From: Clostridia bacterium
Lineage (GTDB): Bacteria > Bacillota > Clostridia > Oscillospirales > CAG-272
NCBI GenBank assembly: GCA_017613355.1
Contig: JAGAEA010000030.1
Span: 1 to 41,776 of the forward strand
DNA length: 41,776 nucleotides
Direction of reading: 5' to 3'
Shown one piece after another: positions 7,574-16,685 of the stretch; positions within the stretch are counted from its first letter, which is position 1, and every line of letters begins with the position of its first letter. The translations under genes were made by a program, and so were the position numbers. A model generated the notes under the pieces. It was not told the origin of the DNA. It saw only the letters and a list, made by a program, of their open reading frames with translations, and did no database searches.

Positions 7574-7897
7574 TTATTTTGAGGTGTTGCACGCCTTTCG
7601 TGCCTGTACTCTGTCAAAAAGTTCCTGCTCTATGATCTTCGGATACTCCTCGGAGCCTAAATAATGCGGGTTGGATAGGATGTTGGAAATTGTCTGCTTG
7701 CCCCAGACCTTTTTATTTTGCGGCGACGGAATGTTCAGTCCTTCCAATATGTCTTTGATCTCGGCGAGACTTTTGCCTTCGTCATAGTATGTAAAAATCA
7801 ACCAGACGCAGCCTGACTGACCTTCGTTAAGTATGATTTTGTCGTCTTTACGGTTATATCCGAAGGCGATCCTTTTTTGTTCTGATGCCGGATTCAT
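7574..7897 (-). CDS. Small stand-alone recombinase-domain protein (no catalytic domain)
   Basis: Protein of 107 aa matching the DNA-binding recombinase domain of large serine recombinases (FGYNR..., IFTYYDEGKSLAEIKDILE, ISNILSNPHYLG, IIEQELFDRVQARK). It lacks the N-terminal resolvase domain with the catalytic serine. The start has a good ribosome binding site (GAGGTG before the ATG) and the frame is clean, so it may be a real accessory protein rather than debris. It might help the 290-aa recombinase at the other island end choose sites or direction; that is inference. It faces outward from the defence operon. Confidence 0.7.
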   Translation of the reverse strand: MNPASEQKRIAFGYNRKDDKIILNEGQSGCVWLIFTYYDEGKSLAEIKDILEGLNIPSPQNKKVWGKQTISNILSNPHYLGSEEYPKIIEQELFDRVQARKACNTSK

Positions 7898-8046
7898 GAG
7901 TTCACCTCTTCAAGTTTATTTACACAATTATATCACAAATCCAGCCGGAAATCAATGGGCATAACCGGACATTTCGGGCGATTTCGATTGAAACATCTTG
8001 AAAAATAAAACAGGGATTGAACAACTTTCAACTTTTTGATTATTTC

Positions 8047-8062
8047 TCGCAATTTTTTGCGA
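8047..8062. promoter_or_regulatory. Operator-like palindrome before the defence operon
   Basis: TCGCAA-TTTT-TTGCGA, perfect 6-bp arms, just upstream of the operon promoter. Related words TTGCAA (8071) and ATGCAA (8081) overlap the promoter. This is a plausible binding array for the small HTH protein encoded first in the operon. Confidence 0.5.
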
Positions 8063-8070
8063 TTATTATA

Positions 8071-8099
8071 TTGCAATAGGATGCAAAATATGGTATAAT
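8071..8099 (+). promoter_or_regulatory. Promoter of the DISARM-type operon
   Basis: TTGCAA (8071-8076), 17-bp spacer, TATAAT (8094-8099), 52 bases before the first start codon. It is the only strong promoter seen ahead of the seven co-directional genes. Confidence 0.75.
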
Positions 8100-8151
8100 A
8101 TCAAACGAAGAATCAGATTTTGCTGTAATATGATGAAAGTTGAGGTTGAAT

Positions 8152-8364
8152 ATGGCTGTTTCATACAATAAGCTTTGGAAATTGCTGATCGACAAGAAGA
8201 TGAGCCGGGCTGAATTGCGCCGTGCGGCAAGTATTTCTCCCAACACCATGACTAAGCTGACTCGCGACGAGGAAGTATCTATGGCTGTTATGGGGCGTAT
8301 TTGTGATGTTCTTGAAACGAACATCGGAGAGGTTATGGATTTTATTCCAGAGAAGGAAAATTGA
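8152..8364 (+). CDS. Small XRE-family HTH regulator, putative operon controller
   Basis: Protein of 70 aa that is almost entirely a helix-turn-helix domain (MSRAELRRAASISPNTMTKL, then MAVMGRICDVLETNIGEVMDF). Such single-domain XRE proteins are common at the front of restriction and defence loci, where they act as autoregulators. The ATG at 8152 follows TGAGG; a TTG four codons earlier is less likely. It is the first gene after the promoter, and palindromic TTGC(G/A)A words surround that promoter, so it probably binds there. It could set the timing between methylation and restriction, like the C proteins of restriction-modification systems. No experimental parallel for DISARM is known to me. 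Confidence 0.8.
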   Translation: MAVSYNKLWKLLIDKKMSRAELRRAASISPNTMTKLTRDEEVSMAVMGRICDVLETNIGEVMDFIPEKEN

Positions 8365-8368
8365 TTAG

Positions 8369-8386
8369 TGTCCAGTTTTTTGGACA
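8369..8386 (+). repeat. Small inverted repeat between the HTH and vsr genes
   Basis: TGTCCA-GTTTTT-TGGACA. It may act as a weak attenuator or operator; function unknown. Confidence 0.35.
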
Positions 8387-8416
8387 TCCGCTTCTCTATA
8401 ATGAATGGTGAATGAT

Positions 8417-8884
8417 ATGGATAAACTTACTCCCGAACAAAGAGCGAAAAATATGCGGGCAGTAAAAAACAAGGATTCGGAAATCGAGCTGTTGCTTCGG
8501 CGTTGCCTTTGGGAAAAAGGTCTTCGTTATCGCAAAAATGTAAAGTCCGTATACGGTCATCCCGATATAGCTTTTATTGGAAAGAAAGTGGCTGTATTTT
8601 GTGACAGTGAATTCTGGCATGGTTTCGATTGGGAAAACAAACAAAACGAGATTAAATCGAGACGAGATTTTTGGATTCCGAAAATCGAAAGAAATATTCA
8701 ACGAGATAAAGAAGTGAATCAAAAGCTTCAATCTGAAGGATGGACGGTTCTCCGCTTTTGGGGAGAAGAGATAAAAAAGAACACTGAAGAATGTGTGATT
8801 GCAATAGAGAATACTTTATGTGAGAATTACGATATATGTATCGGGAGAATATATTGCCCAACAGTAGAAATCAATAGCAAGTGA
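8417..8884 (+). CDS. vsr: Vsr-type very-short-patch repair endonuclease
   Basis: Protein of 155 aa of the Vsr family, which nicks DNA 5' of the T in T:G mismatches left when 5-methylcytosine deaminates. Recognisable parts are the N-terminal TPEQRAKNMRAVKNKDSEIE, the PDIAF aspartate corresponding to the magnesium-binding Asp, EFWHGFDW with the conserved Trp-His pair, and FWIPKIERNIQRD followed by GWTVLRFW. The zinc-binding cysteines of some relatives are missing, and an aspartate (FCDSEFWHG) stands where E. coli Vsr has His64. The start at 8417 is preferred over 8405 because GGTG lies at the right distance. It sits in the same operon as a cytosine methyltransferase, its natural partner. Confidence 0.85.
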   Translation: MDKLTPEQRAKNMRAVKNKDSEIELLLRRCLWEKGLRYRKNVKSVYGHPDIAFIGKKVAVFCDSEFWHGFDWENKQNEIKSRRDFWIPKIERNIQRDKEVNQKLQSEGWTVLRFWGEEIKKNTEECVIAIENTLCENYDICIGRIYCPTVEINSK

Positions 8885-8939
8885 ACACAGAAGGCGAGTA
8901 TCATTATTATTTTTCACCCATCGCAAAGAGGATATAAAA

Positions 8940-11549
8940 ATGAGTTACATCCGTGATTTTTTGGATAAGCACCCGATTTATAACCGAATTAAATACAGTA
9001 CTTCAACGCTTCCCGTTGAAACAAATCTTCATCCCCTTTTGTCGGCAAGTCAAGCCATAATAGATTCTCTGCTTGAATCCGGGCACAAACGAATTGCCAT
9101 AATTATGCCCGATGATGAAATCAACATTTTGCCTTTAATTGTTGCTAAATATCTGTCTAATATTCAAGAGATTCCGGATTATGCGCACAATTTATTTTCC
9201 GAAATTGAGCCTGGACAGTACCTTAAGCTCGGTAAAGCTATAGTAGAATATCGGTCATTTGATAGAGAAAAGAGAATCATAGAGCTACGTGTAGGCAAAA
9301 CAAAAGAGAAAAAATATGGTGATAGAACGATAATTACTGATTATCCGTCAACTTATTGGTCACCTTTTGACAGATATCACCTTTATTTTGAGAGAAGTCA
9401 TGGAGCGTTGACGACGCAAAAAAAATATGAAATTGAAAGATCGTTAATCAAGCAAAAACTTGAAGTTGACGGAATGGCAGATATTGATCTTCTGGCGCTT
9501 AAGCGCACAGTAGTAAACAAGACAATCGCCATTCTGTCTCCCAAAAAGGAATTCAAGGAATTCCTTGACGAATTCTTCATTACCGGAAAAAGATTCCAAG
9601 ATGTTGTTGCGTACGGAGAATTCGACGAGTCAAATGAAAGAGGAACGGCGCTCTATAATTCCGGTCATTTAGATTGTTTGCCGGGTATAATTGTATCTCC
9701 GAAAATCAACGAAATAGCCCAAGGTGTATCTACTGAATCATTGAAAGACAAGTTTGATTCTATAGTTGTAACGCAGGCAAAGTTTAACGAAGCGATCAAT
9801 AACCTCGGTGAGCTTAAGAAATGTCTGAAGGCGGATATTCCTTTTATTGTGTTTGTGCCCGAAACGGAATTCGAGTCCTTTCCAGTTTTATCAGAAATGG
9901 GATTTGAATTTTGGAGCTGGGATCCGAATATGTTAATATTCGGCGGCCTTTCCGGCGAAGATTATATTTCACCAAAGGCCTCGCTTTTCAGCAGTTTGTC
10001 CAAAAAAGTTTTTAATGCCGCCAGATCAACCTCCGAACTGAAAACCGTAAAATATACGGAATTAAAAAAAGCAAATGGCTTAATTCGCCAAACAATTAAA
10101 CGGTCGTTTGACAATAGCAGTTCTTTGAATCAAATCACCCGCCGAATGAATAAACTAGTCAAACTCTTTATTGATTTAGCCGCCCCGATTTCAGACAGCA
10201 TCGGTAAAATGATTTCAACTCAATTTGACGAGTTAAATACGATTGAATCTACATTGAAACCCCAATATGAGGGGACGGATATGTGGGAAGACATTCAAAC
10301 TGCCTCCGAGATGCTGCGAGGCATATTTGAAATCGGAGACACACCGAAATCAAGGGCTTTATCTGAATTAATTAAATCAAGCGATTACAAGAGTACAATT
10401 GTTCTTGTCCCTGATAGATTCGCATTTGTTAATGAACTGCAGGATTTTTTGAGTCGTATATATAACGGTGAAAAAATATCTGTATTTAACGCAGGAGATT
10501 TCTGCCGACAACAGTCTGCAGAATCAACGGAAACTGACCACTTGATCGTTACTTTTTTTGATCAATCGGAATACATAAAAATCAAAAAAACTTACTGTTA
10601 TAAAAAAATAACATATCTGTTGTATTCATTTGAAAACGCTTGGAGGCGCGGTTTTGTTAATAAGTATGAAAGCTGCGTTCAACGGGAAGCGATAAAAAAA
10701 CAAGCTCGTAGTATTATTTCCCGGCAGGATCCCATATCGGATTGGGAAGCCTTAGATTTATTCGAGGAAGAAACCGACGAAATCGAAGAAATGTCCGAAT
10801 TCAATTTTGAAAGAGAACTTATTACAAGCATTATCAGACGAAGCAACACTTCGTCCGATCGCTCGGATTCTGCCGAATGCATTCCGGTCATTCTTGATCA
10901 AGACACCATCGGATATTTCAGCCCCAATCACAACCTTATTGACATAACTCCTCTTTGTCACGGAGAACTGGACAGGCCAGTAAAAAAAGATGCTTCCAAA
11001 CTCTGCAAGGGCGACATTGTTTTGATAAGGCAAAGTGATAGAGATATTATTTACGATAAAGCGAATGAACTCATGACTAAAAAAGGAGAACAGGGTTTAC
11101 GAGAAGTTGCGGAATTGTGGGTTTTGGCGTTACAGCAATTCGCAGAGGGAAAGACTCTACCGCAGATCAAAGCAGAAATGAATAAGCTCGGGGCAAATTG
11201 CGAAACAAATCAAATCAGATATTGGCTTATGGGAGAAACTATTTGCCCCGAAAATGGAAGTGTTATAGAAGCGCTCAGCGTTTTATGTCCGAGCATTCTT
11301 CCGCGAGATCAAGTAGAGTCGGTATTAAATGCCGGTTCGAGGGTTCAGGAGTATCATCGTGAAGCCGGACGTTGGCTTACAAGCGAATTAAAATACAAAG
11401 CCGGAGACATTTTGAGCATTTATCAAAGCGGCCAAACAAAAGGCAGCATTGAAGAAATCGGTGACGTGCATGTTTATGCCGTTGAGGCGATTTTTGAAAA
11501 AGAGTTTATTGACAGGAACAAAATTAATAGGCTCGAGGTGATTTCATAA
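8940..11549 (+). CDS. drmE: DrmE-like DISARM protein of unknown biochemical function
   Basis: Protein of 869 aa without a clear catalytic motif. It has alpha/beta segments resembling degenerate helicase-like folds (ESGHKRIAIIMPDD about 48-61, CLPGIIVSPKINE, FIVFVPETEF, STIVLVPDRFAFVNELQDFL). The middle region is helical, and a C-terminal domain with GDIVLIRQSDRDIIYDKANE and a helical bundle ends the protein. No Walker A or DEAD/DEAH box is visible. Size, position before drmA-drmB-drmMII and the absence of class 1 genes point to DrmE, the marker of class 2 DISARM. I assign it mainly from context. Its stop overlaps the next start by one base (TAATG), which implies translational coupling. It is AT-rich compared with the chromosome. 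Confidence 0.65.
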   Translation: MSYIRDFLDKHPIYNRIKYSTSTLPVETNLHPLLSASQAIIDSLLESGHKRIAIIMPDDEINILPLIVAKYLSNIQEIPDYAHNLFSEIEPGQYLKLGKAIVEYRSFDREKRIIELRVGKTKEKKYGDRTIITDYPSTYWSPFDRYHLYFERSHGALTTQKKYEIERSLIKQKLEVDGMADIDLLALKRTVVNKTIAILSPKKEFKEFLDEFFITGKRFQDVVAYGEFDESNERGTALYNSGHLDCLPGIIVSPKINEIAQGVSTESLKDKFDSIVVTQAKFNEAINNLGELKKCLKADIPFIVFVPETEFESFPVLSEMGFEFWSWDPNMLIFGGLSGEDYISPKASLFSSLSKKVFNAARSTSELKTVKYTELKKANGLIRQTIKRSFDNSSSLNQITRRMNKLVKLFIDLAAPISDSIGKMISTQFDELNTIESTLKPQYEGTDMWEDIQTASEMLRGIFEIGDTPKSRALSELIKSSDYKSTIVLVPDRFAFVNELQDFLSRIYNGEKISVFNAGDFCRQQSAESTETDHLIVTFFDQSEYIKIKKTYCYKKITYLLYSFENAWRRGFVNKYESCVQREAIKKQARSIISRQDPISDWEALDLFEEETDEIEEMSEFNFERELITSIIRRSNTSSDRSDSAECIPVILDQDTIGYFSPNHNLIDITPLCHGELDRPVKKDASKLCKGDIVLIRQSDRDIIYDKANELMTKKGEQGLREVAELWVLALQQFAEGKTLPQIKAEMNKLGANCETNQIRYWLMGETICPENGSVIEALSVLCPSILPRDQVESVLNAGSRVQEYHREAGRWLTSELKYKAGDILSIYQSGQTKGSIEEIGDVHVYAVEAIFEKEFIDRNKINRLEVIS

Positions 11550-13243
11550 TGGCGCACCTTTATCCGAAAGCTTTTCCAAGAGAAAACAAAAGCAGCGGTG
11601 AAAAAAAGGTTTTCCAGTATTTCAAGGAAAACGCACCGGACAATTGGTATATTCTTCACTCGTTTAGATTGCCTGCGCATCTCAAAGTGGTTTTCGGTGA
11701 ATCGGATTTTATCGTTATCGCTCCCAGCTTTGGCGTTTTTACTCTTGAAATAAAATCCGGTGGCGTCGGATTTGACGGAACGGACTGGCTGTTTGTTGAC
11801 AGAGATCACAACATTTCCAGGAAGCAACGGGGACCATTTGAGCAAGCGCGTGACGGAATGTTTGAGATTGAAAGAATAATATGTCAACACACAAACAACA
11901 AGTACGATCGAATCAACTACTTATACGGATACGGTGTGATTTTTACCGACGAAGACAGTTTCCCGACTTCTTCCCTTACAGAAGACGAAACATGGAGACT
12001 GATGCAAAAATCGGAAACGAACGATTATTGCGCCTTTATCAGAAAACTTGCAACACAATTCAAAAGCGAATTACGGTCGCTCGGAAAAAGATTGCCGGGT
12101 GAATTGACAGAAGATGATGCGAAACTTATATGTTCGATATTAAGGCCGGAAATCGAATGCATTCCTCCGATGAAAAGTTTTATCGACTATTCTGAAGAAG
12201 ATATTCTCAAACTGACCGATGAACAATTTCGCTGTATGGATGACATCGAAATCAACGAAAGAACAGTTGTTTTGGGCGGAGCAGGCACGGGAAAAACCTT
12301 ATTAGCCATTGAAGATGCAAGAAAGAGTTTTGACAGCGGCAAAAAAGTTATAGTTTTTTGTTACAATAAATATCTTGCAAAAAGTATCAGGAGGAGCCTG
12401 CCACCGGAGATAGAGGTATATTCATTTCATGCGTTTTTAACCAAAATATGCGGTGCAAATGTTTTCAAGAATGAATCTGAAGCAACCCCCGGATTTTTTG
12501 ATACAACACTTCCAGAACAAGCGTTAACTGCATTAAAAGAGCATCCTCTGCAATACTCGAAAGTGATTATTGATGAGTTTCAAGACCTTTGTTCCGATAA
12601 TTATTTGAAGGTCATTGATGCAATTCTGGAGCGAGGGCTGTTTGACGGGTGTTTCACATTTTACGGCGATTTTGCAAGGCAGGCCATATTCTTGTCAGAC
12701 GCAGCTTCTTTAGATTTACTTGGCAATTATACATATTTTGCCAAAAAACGATTGACGGTAAACTGTCGTAATACCAAGAATATCGGGAATGAAATTGTAA
12801 ATGTTACTGGATACGAAGATTCTAAGTATTTGTTATCGATATCAGGAGAACAGGTGGAATATCTCTCCTGGCGCAATGTTGACGAGGAACGAGACGCCCT
12901 GAAAAAAGTCTTGAAAACTTTGAAAACAAAAGAGTTTGAGTCCAAAGATGTTATGATTCTTTCGCCCCGCAAAAGGCAAAAGTCCGTTGTTGATTTTCTG
13001 GATCCCGACAAATATATTATCGGTGATATTGATGATGACCCCAAGTCATATCAAGCCAGGTTTTCGACCGTTCAAGCATTTAAAGGGCTTGAAAGCAAAA
13101 TCGTTATTATTACCGATATAGAAGACTATTCGGATACAAAATTAATGTATGTCGCCCTCAGCAGAGCCAGAAGTAAAATGTATGTTCTTGAATCAGCTGG
13201 AGCCGCAAAACAAAGAAAAGCAAATGTAATCGGGAGGGACTGA
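11549..13243 (+). CDS. NERD-domain nuclease fused to an SF1 (UvrD-like) helicase
   Basis: Protein of 564 aa. The N-terminal NERD domain (about 15-110) shows the nuclease pattern GESDFIVI (Asp about 53) and FTLEIKSG (Glu-x-Lys about 67-69). The helicase part has Walker A GGAGTGKT (about 243-250), DEFQDL as motif II (about 342), VQAFKGLE and the arginine motif VALSRAR (about 533-541). It probably unwinds and cuts DNA. The gene overlaps the upstream gene by one base and leaves a single base before the next start, so it is an integral member of the operon. In the DISARM loci I know, the fifth component is DrmC, a PLD-type protein. None is found here, and this gene may replace it. Confidence 0.85.
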   Translation: MAHLYPKAFPRENKSSGEKKVFQYFKENAPDNWYILHSFRLPAHLKVVFGESDFIVIAPSFGVFTLEIKSGGVGFDGTDWLFVDRDHNISRKQRGPFEQARDGMFEIERIICQHTNNKYDRINYLYGYGVIFTDEDSFPTSSLTEDETWRLMQKSETNDYCAFIRKLATQFKSELRSLGKRLPGELTEDDAKLICSILRPEIECIPPMKSFIDYSEEDILKLTDEQFRCMDDIEINERTVVLGGAGTGKTLLAIEDARKSFDSGKKVIVFCYNKYLAKSIRRSLPPEIEVYSFHAFLTKICGANVFKNESEATPGFFDTTLPEQALTALKEHPLQYSKVIIDEFQDLCSDNYLKVIDAILERGLFDGCFTFYGDFARQAIFLSDAASLDLLGNYTYFAKKRLTVNCRNTKNIGNEIVNVTGYEDSKYLLSISGEQVEYLSWRNVDEERDALKKVLKTLKTKEFESKDVMILSPRKRQKSVVDFLDPDKYIIGDIDDDPKSYQARFSTVQAFKGLESKIVIITDIEDYSDTKLMYVALSRARSKMYVLESAGAAKQRKANVIGRD

Positions 13244-13244
13244 A

Positions 13245-16200
13245 ATGAGCAATGCCCGCGAAAAACTGTTAAATAAAGTTAAGCAAATACTGGTCGGACC
13301 GGATCCGCTTGATAATTTTAAGCAGGAAAACGGTGAGGAAATCCTATTTTCGGATTCACCGTTAAAAACCTATGTTACCGGAATACTTTTCCCGCAAATG
13401 CTTAACATTTCCGAACTGCAGGAAGAAAGCAATGAATTCAGCGGAATCGAAGATGAGAGCGACATCCCGTTTCAAGAAGCGGGACTTGTTGATATACAGC
13501 CCGGAAAAGATCCGTTATCCACAAAGAATTATGCGGAAATTGTTGCGGAAGCGGAAACCTCAAAAATAAATAATTATAAGCAATCAGCAATGGGATTAAC
13601 GCTCTGCGTTCCGGACAAAGCCGATTCCGTTCAAATTAAGATTTCCGTTGGTTCCTATTTCGAGAAGGAGTCTTTATATCCTCGAGAAAAAAGAGGCGAA
13701 GACGGTAAAGTCGATATTGTCATGTCGGAAAAGACAAAGAAGTGTTTCTTCAGAGCAAGTACTGAATCCGATTTGATCATATCACGTTGTGATCTACCAT
13801 CCGAAACGAACCGTTTTATTTCAGATAAGTATAAACTGAAAGACCAAAACGGAAACATAATTAACGGACTCGGTATTGCGGTAACTTATCGTATGCATGA
13901 TGCCGAAACCGAAGGCACTATTTATACCGTAACACTGATTAATACGAATAAAACAAATGAATCTTTTCCGAAAGTGTCCGATTGTTGGTTCCAGGTCGAA
14001 TTCTCTGTCAACTGCAATATTCCGTTCATTCCCCTTCCGGATAATTTCTGCGCCGAAATTAAAGACGAGGATTATCAATTAAACTCTTTGCTTTATCGAG
14101 ATGTTAAGACTTTTGCAATTGGTCACGGTTGCGCCGCTACTTGGGATGATTCCGTAATAGACAAAGATCCGGTGACTGTTACGGCGTCGGTTCTTCCTTC
14201 TTATGATGTTAAGCCGATTGTCCAAGGGAAATCATCTGCCGAGTTGTCAATGAAATTATATTCTAAGGACCGGGAGAAAACCGTCCTCGACCTTTCAAAA
14301 CTGTGCGAAGAATACTCTCTGTGGATCAAAGAGAAAGAAGCAGAGTTAGATAGAATTGAAGAAAAACACAAAGCGGCGGCAGAAAAGCAAATTAAATTGG
14401 CAAAAATATGCATTTCTCGTATGAACACCGGTATTTCACTTGTAAAATCCGACAATACAATTTGGAAAGCATTCAGTCTTGCTAACAGAGCGATGCTGAT
14501 GCAACAAATACATTATAAAATGCCTTTAACGGAATTTGCCGGATTCGATACAAAAACTCTTCAGTTGACTTTAAATAATTCGGTCGTTTTACCGCAAATT
14601 GATGATGAAAGCACTTGGCCCGAGAGAGAAAAAAACGTATATGGCAAATGGCGTCCATTTCAAATTGCTTTTATTCTTATGAATTTGCTTTCAATGACAG
14701 ACAAGACTTCTGCTGAAAGAAAAATCGTTGATTTAATATGGTTTCCGACAGGTGGCGGAAAAACCGAAGCATATTTGGGATTAACTGCATTTACAATTCT
14801 GTATCGAAGGTTAAGAACTCCTAATGACAGCGGGACAAATGTCATAATGCGATATACTCTTCGCTTGCTTACTGCACAGCAGTATGAACGAGCAGCGTCT
14901 CTAATCTGTTCTTTGGAAAAAATTCGTGCCGAAAACGAAACGCTTCTCGGAAATGAGAGAATTACCATTGGACTCTGGGTCGGCGACTCTTTGACGGAAA
15001 ACCACAGTAGCGAAGTGATTAAGCACATACAAGAGGTTCAACGAGGAAAAAGCAGCGAAAACATATCCGTCATGTTGAAATGCCCGTGGTGCGGAGCAAG
15101 CATGGAAACATTCAGCAAGGGGAGAACGAACGAAACGCCCGGCTACGGGATTAGCTCTGATCGCAAGCGCGTTCTTTTCTGTTGTGGGAACCCGGATTGC
15201 GACTATCATAATGAAGATACACCGCTTCCTCTGAAACTTTTTGATGATGAGATTTACGACAATCCGCCGACTCTATTATTCGGGACAGTAGATAAATTTG
15301 CGACACTTCCTTTCAGACCTCAAGCAAAAAGCATTTTTGGTGGAGACGGAGATCATACTCCCCCAGAATTGATAATTCAGGATGAACTTCATTTGATTAC
15401 TGGGCCGTTAGGATCAACTGTCGGTTTGTATGAAACATTGATACACCGTCTATGCTGCAATAACGATCATTCCCCGAAAATTATTGCTTCGACTGCAACT
15501 ATCAGTCATGCCAAACAGCAATGCAATGCACTTTATAATTGCGGAGAGGAAAATGTTTTTCAGTTTCCGGTTCAAGGATTATCATACAGGGATAATTTCT
15601 TTGCAAAAGAAAATAGAGATGCAGTCGGCAGAAAATATGTCGGGTTGTACGGATCTGCCGCCTCATCATCCGCAACCGCATCTATTTTTACATTCGCCGC
15701 ATTTCTATACGCTGCAAAAGCAATTGATGTAGAAGACTCCGAACGTGATCCGTATTGGACCGATTTATCCTATTTCGGTAGTATGCGGGAACTCGGGCAA
15801 GCCGCGACCTGGTATATTGCCGATATAAAAGAACGTTTAGAGGTCATCTACCAAAGCAGACTTCAATCAGCTGATAAAAGCAACAGAAGATACATATATG
15901 AAAGCGGTCTTGAGGAACTCACGAGCCGTATGAGCAATTCGGAAATACCTCAAATCCTAAAAAAACTCGAAGTTCCATACGGAAAAGATACGCATCCGCT
16001 GGATATGTGTTTGGCAACAAATATGGTTTCTGTCGGTGTGGATGTTCCACGTCTCGGCTTGATGACGGTTACCGGTCAGCCCAAATCATTTTCAGAATAC
16101 ATTCAAGCGACAAGCCGCGTCGGACGTTCTTCTAATGCCCCTGGCTTAGTCTTTATTATCTACAATACATCAAAGCCGAGAGACAAATCATACTACGAGA

Positions 16201-16685
16201 AGTTTCAGGCTCAACATGCTAAATTATATAAGAATGTTGAACCGACATCTGTCACGCCGTTTTCAAGGCCGTTACGCGAAAGGGCTCTACACGCCATTCT
16301 TGTAGGGCTACACAGATTCTATGTTGGTGTCGAGGATAGAAATAATGCCGGCAGATCACCGAACAAAGCGGAATTTGATACAATTTGCAAAACAATAATC
16401 GACAGAGCCCTTAATATCGACCCGGAAGCAGCAGAAGATATTCAGAAGCAATTAGATCATTACTTGCTGGAGTGGTCGGAATGGACTCCTTCAAAATATG
16501 AGGATTTGAATCCGTTTCGTCAGAGCCCCGAAGCGCCTCTGCTATATGTTGCGGGGTCTATTCCTCCTGCCGATTGGGGAAAACGCGGGTGGAAAACCCA
16601 AATGGCGATGCGAAATGTTGACAGGGAATGCCAACTGGATTGTTCAAGAGTAATTAATGTTACCGATGAAGGGGAGGACGAATAA
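13245..16685 (+). CDS. drmA: DISARM helicase DrmA
   Basis: Protein of 1146 aa, in the size range of DrmA. SF2 helicase motifs are present: Walker A PTGGGKTEAY (about 501-510), motif II IIQDELH (about 711-717), LIASTATI-like IIASTATIS, and motif VI QATSRVGRSS (about 951-960). Between motifs I and II is a zinc-ribbon-like insertion (CPWC about 613-616, then CCGNPDC about 646-652). The N-terminal 450 residues are unassigned, with a coiled-coil-like stretch near 365-395. DrmA with DrmB forms the core complex that loads on DNA ends or single-stranded DNA and discriminates self from phage DNA. Its stop overlaps the drmB start (TAATG). Confidence 0.9.
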   Translation: MSNAREKLLNKVKQILVGPDPLDNFKQENGEEILFSDSPLKTYVTGILFPQMLNISELQEESNEFSGIEDESDIPFQEAGLVDIQPGKDPLSTKNYAEIVAEAETSKINNYKQSAMGLTLCVPDKADSVQIKISVGSYFEKESLYPREKRGEDGKVDIVMSEKTKKCFFRASTESDLIISRCDLPSETNRFISDKYKLKDQNGNIINGLGIAVTYRMHDAETEGTIYTVTLINTNKTNESFPKVSDCWFQVEFSVNCNIPFIPLPDNFCAEIKDEDYQLNSLLYRDVKTFAIGHGCAATWDDSVIDKDPVTVTASVLPSYDVKPIVQGKSSAELSMKLYSKDREKTVLDLSKLCEEYSLWIKEKEAELDRIEEKHKAAAEKQIKLAKICISRMNTGISLVKSDNTIWKAFSLANRAMLMQQIHYKMPLTEFAGFDTKTLQLTLNNSVVLPQIDDESTWPEREKNVYGKWRPFQIAFILMNLLSMTDKTSAERKIVDLIWFPTGGGKTEAYLGLTAFTILYRRLRTPNDSGTNVIMRYTLRLLTAQQYERAASLICSLEKIRAENETLLGNERITIGLWVGDSLTENHSSEVIKHIQEVQRGKSSENISVMLKCPWCGASMETFSKGRTNETPGYGISSDRKRVLFCCGNPDCDYHNEDTPLPLKLFDDEIYDNPPTLLFGTVDKFATLPFRPQAKSIFGGDGDHTPPELIIQDELHLITGPLGSTVGLYETLIHRLCCNNDHSPKIIASTATISHAKQQCNALYNCGEENVFQFPVQGLSYRDNFFAKENRDAVGRKYVGLYGSAASSSATASIFTFAAFLYAAKAIDVEDSERDPYWTDLSYFGSMRELGQAATWYIADIKERLEVIYQSRLQSADKSNRRYIYESGLEELTSRMSNSEIPQILKKLEVPYGKDTHPLDMCLATNMVSVGVDVPRLGLMTVTGQPKSFSEYIQATSRVGRSSNAPGLVFIIYNTSKPRDKSYYEKFQAQHAKLYKNVEPTSVTPFSRPLRERALHAILVGLHRFYVGVEDRNNAGRSPNKAEFDTICKTIIDRALNIDPEAAEDIQKQLDHYLLEWSEWTPSKYEDLNPFRQSPEAPLLYVAGSIPPADWGKRGWKTQMAMRNVDRECQLDCSRVINVTDEGEDE

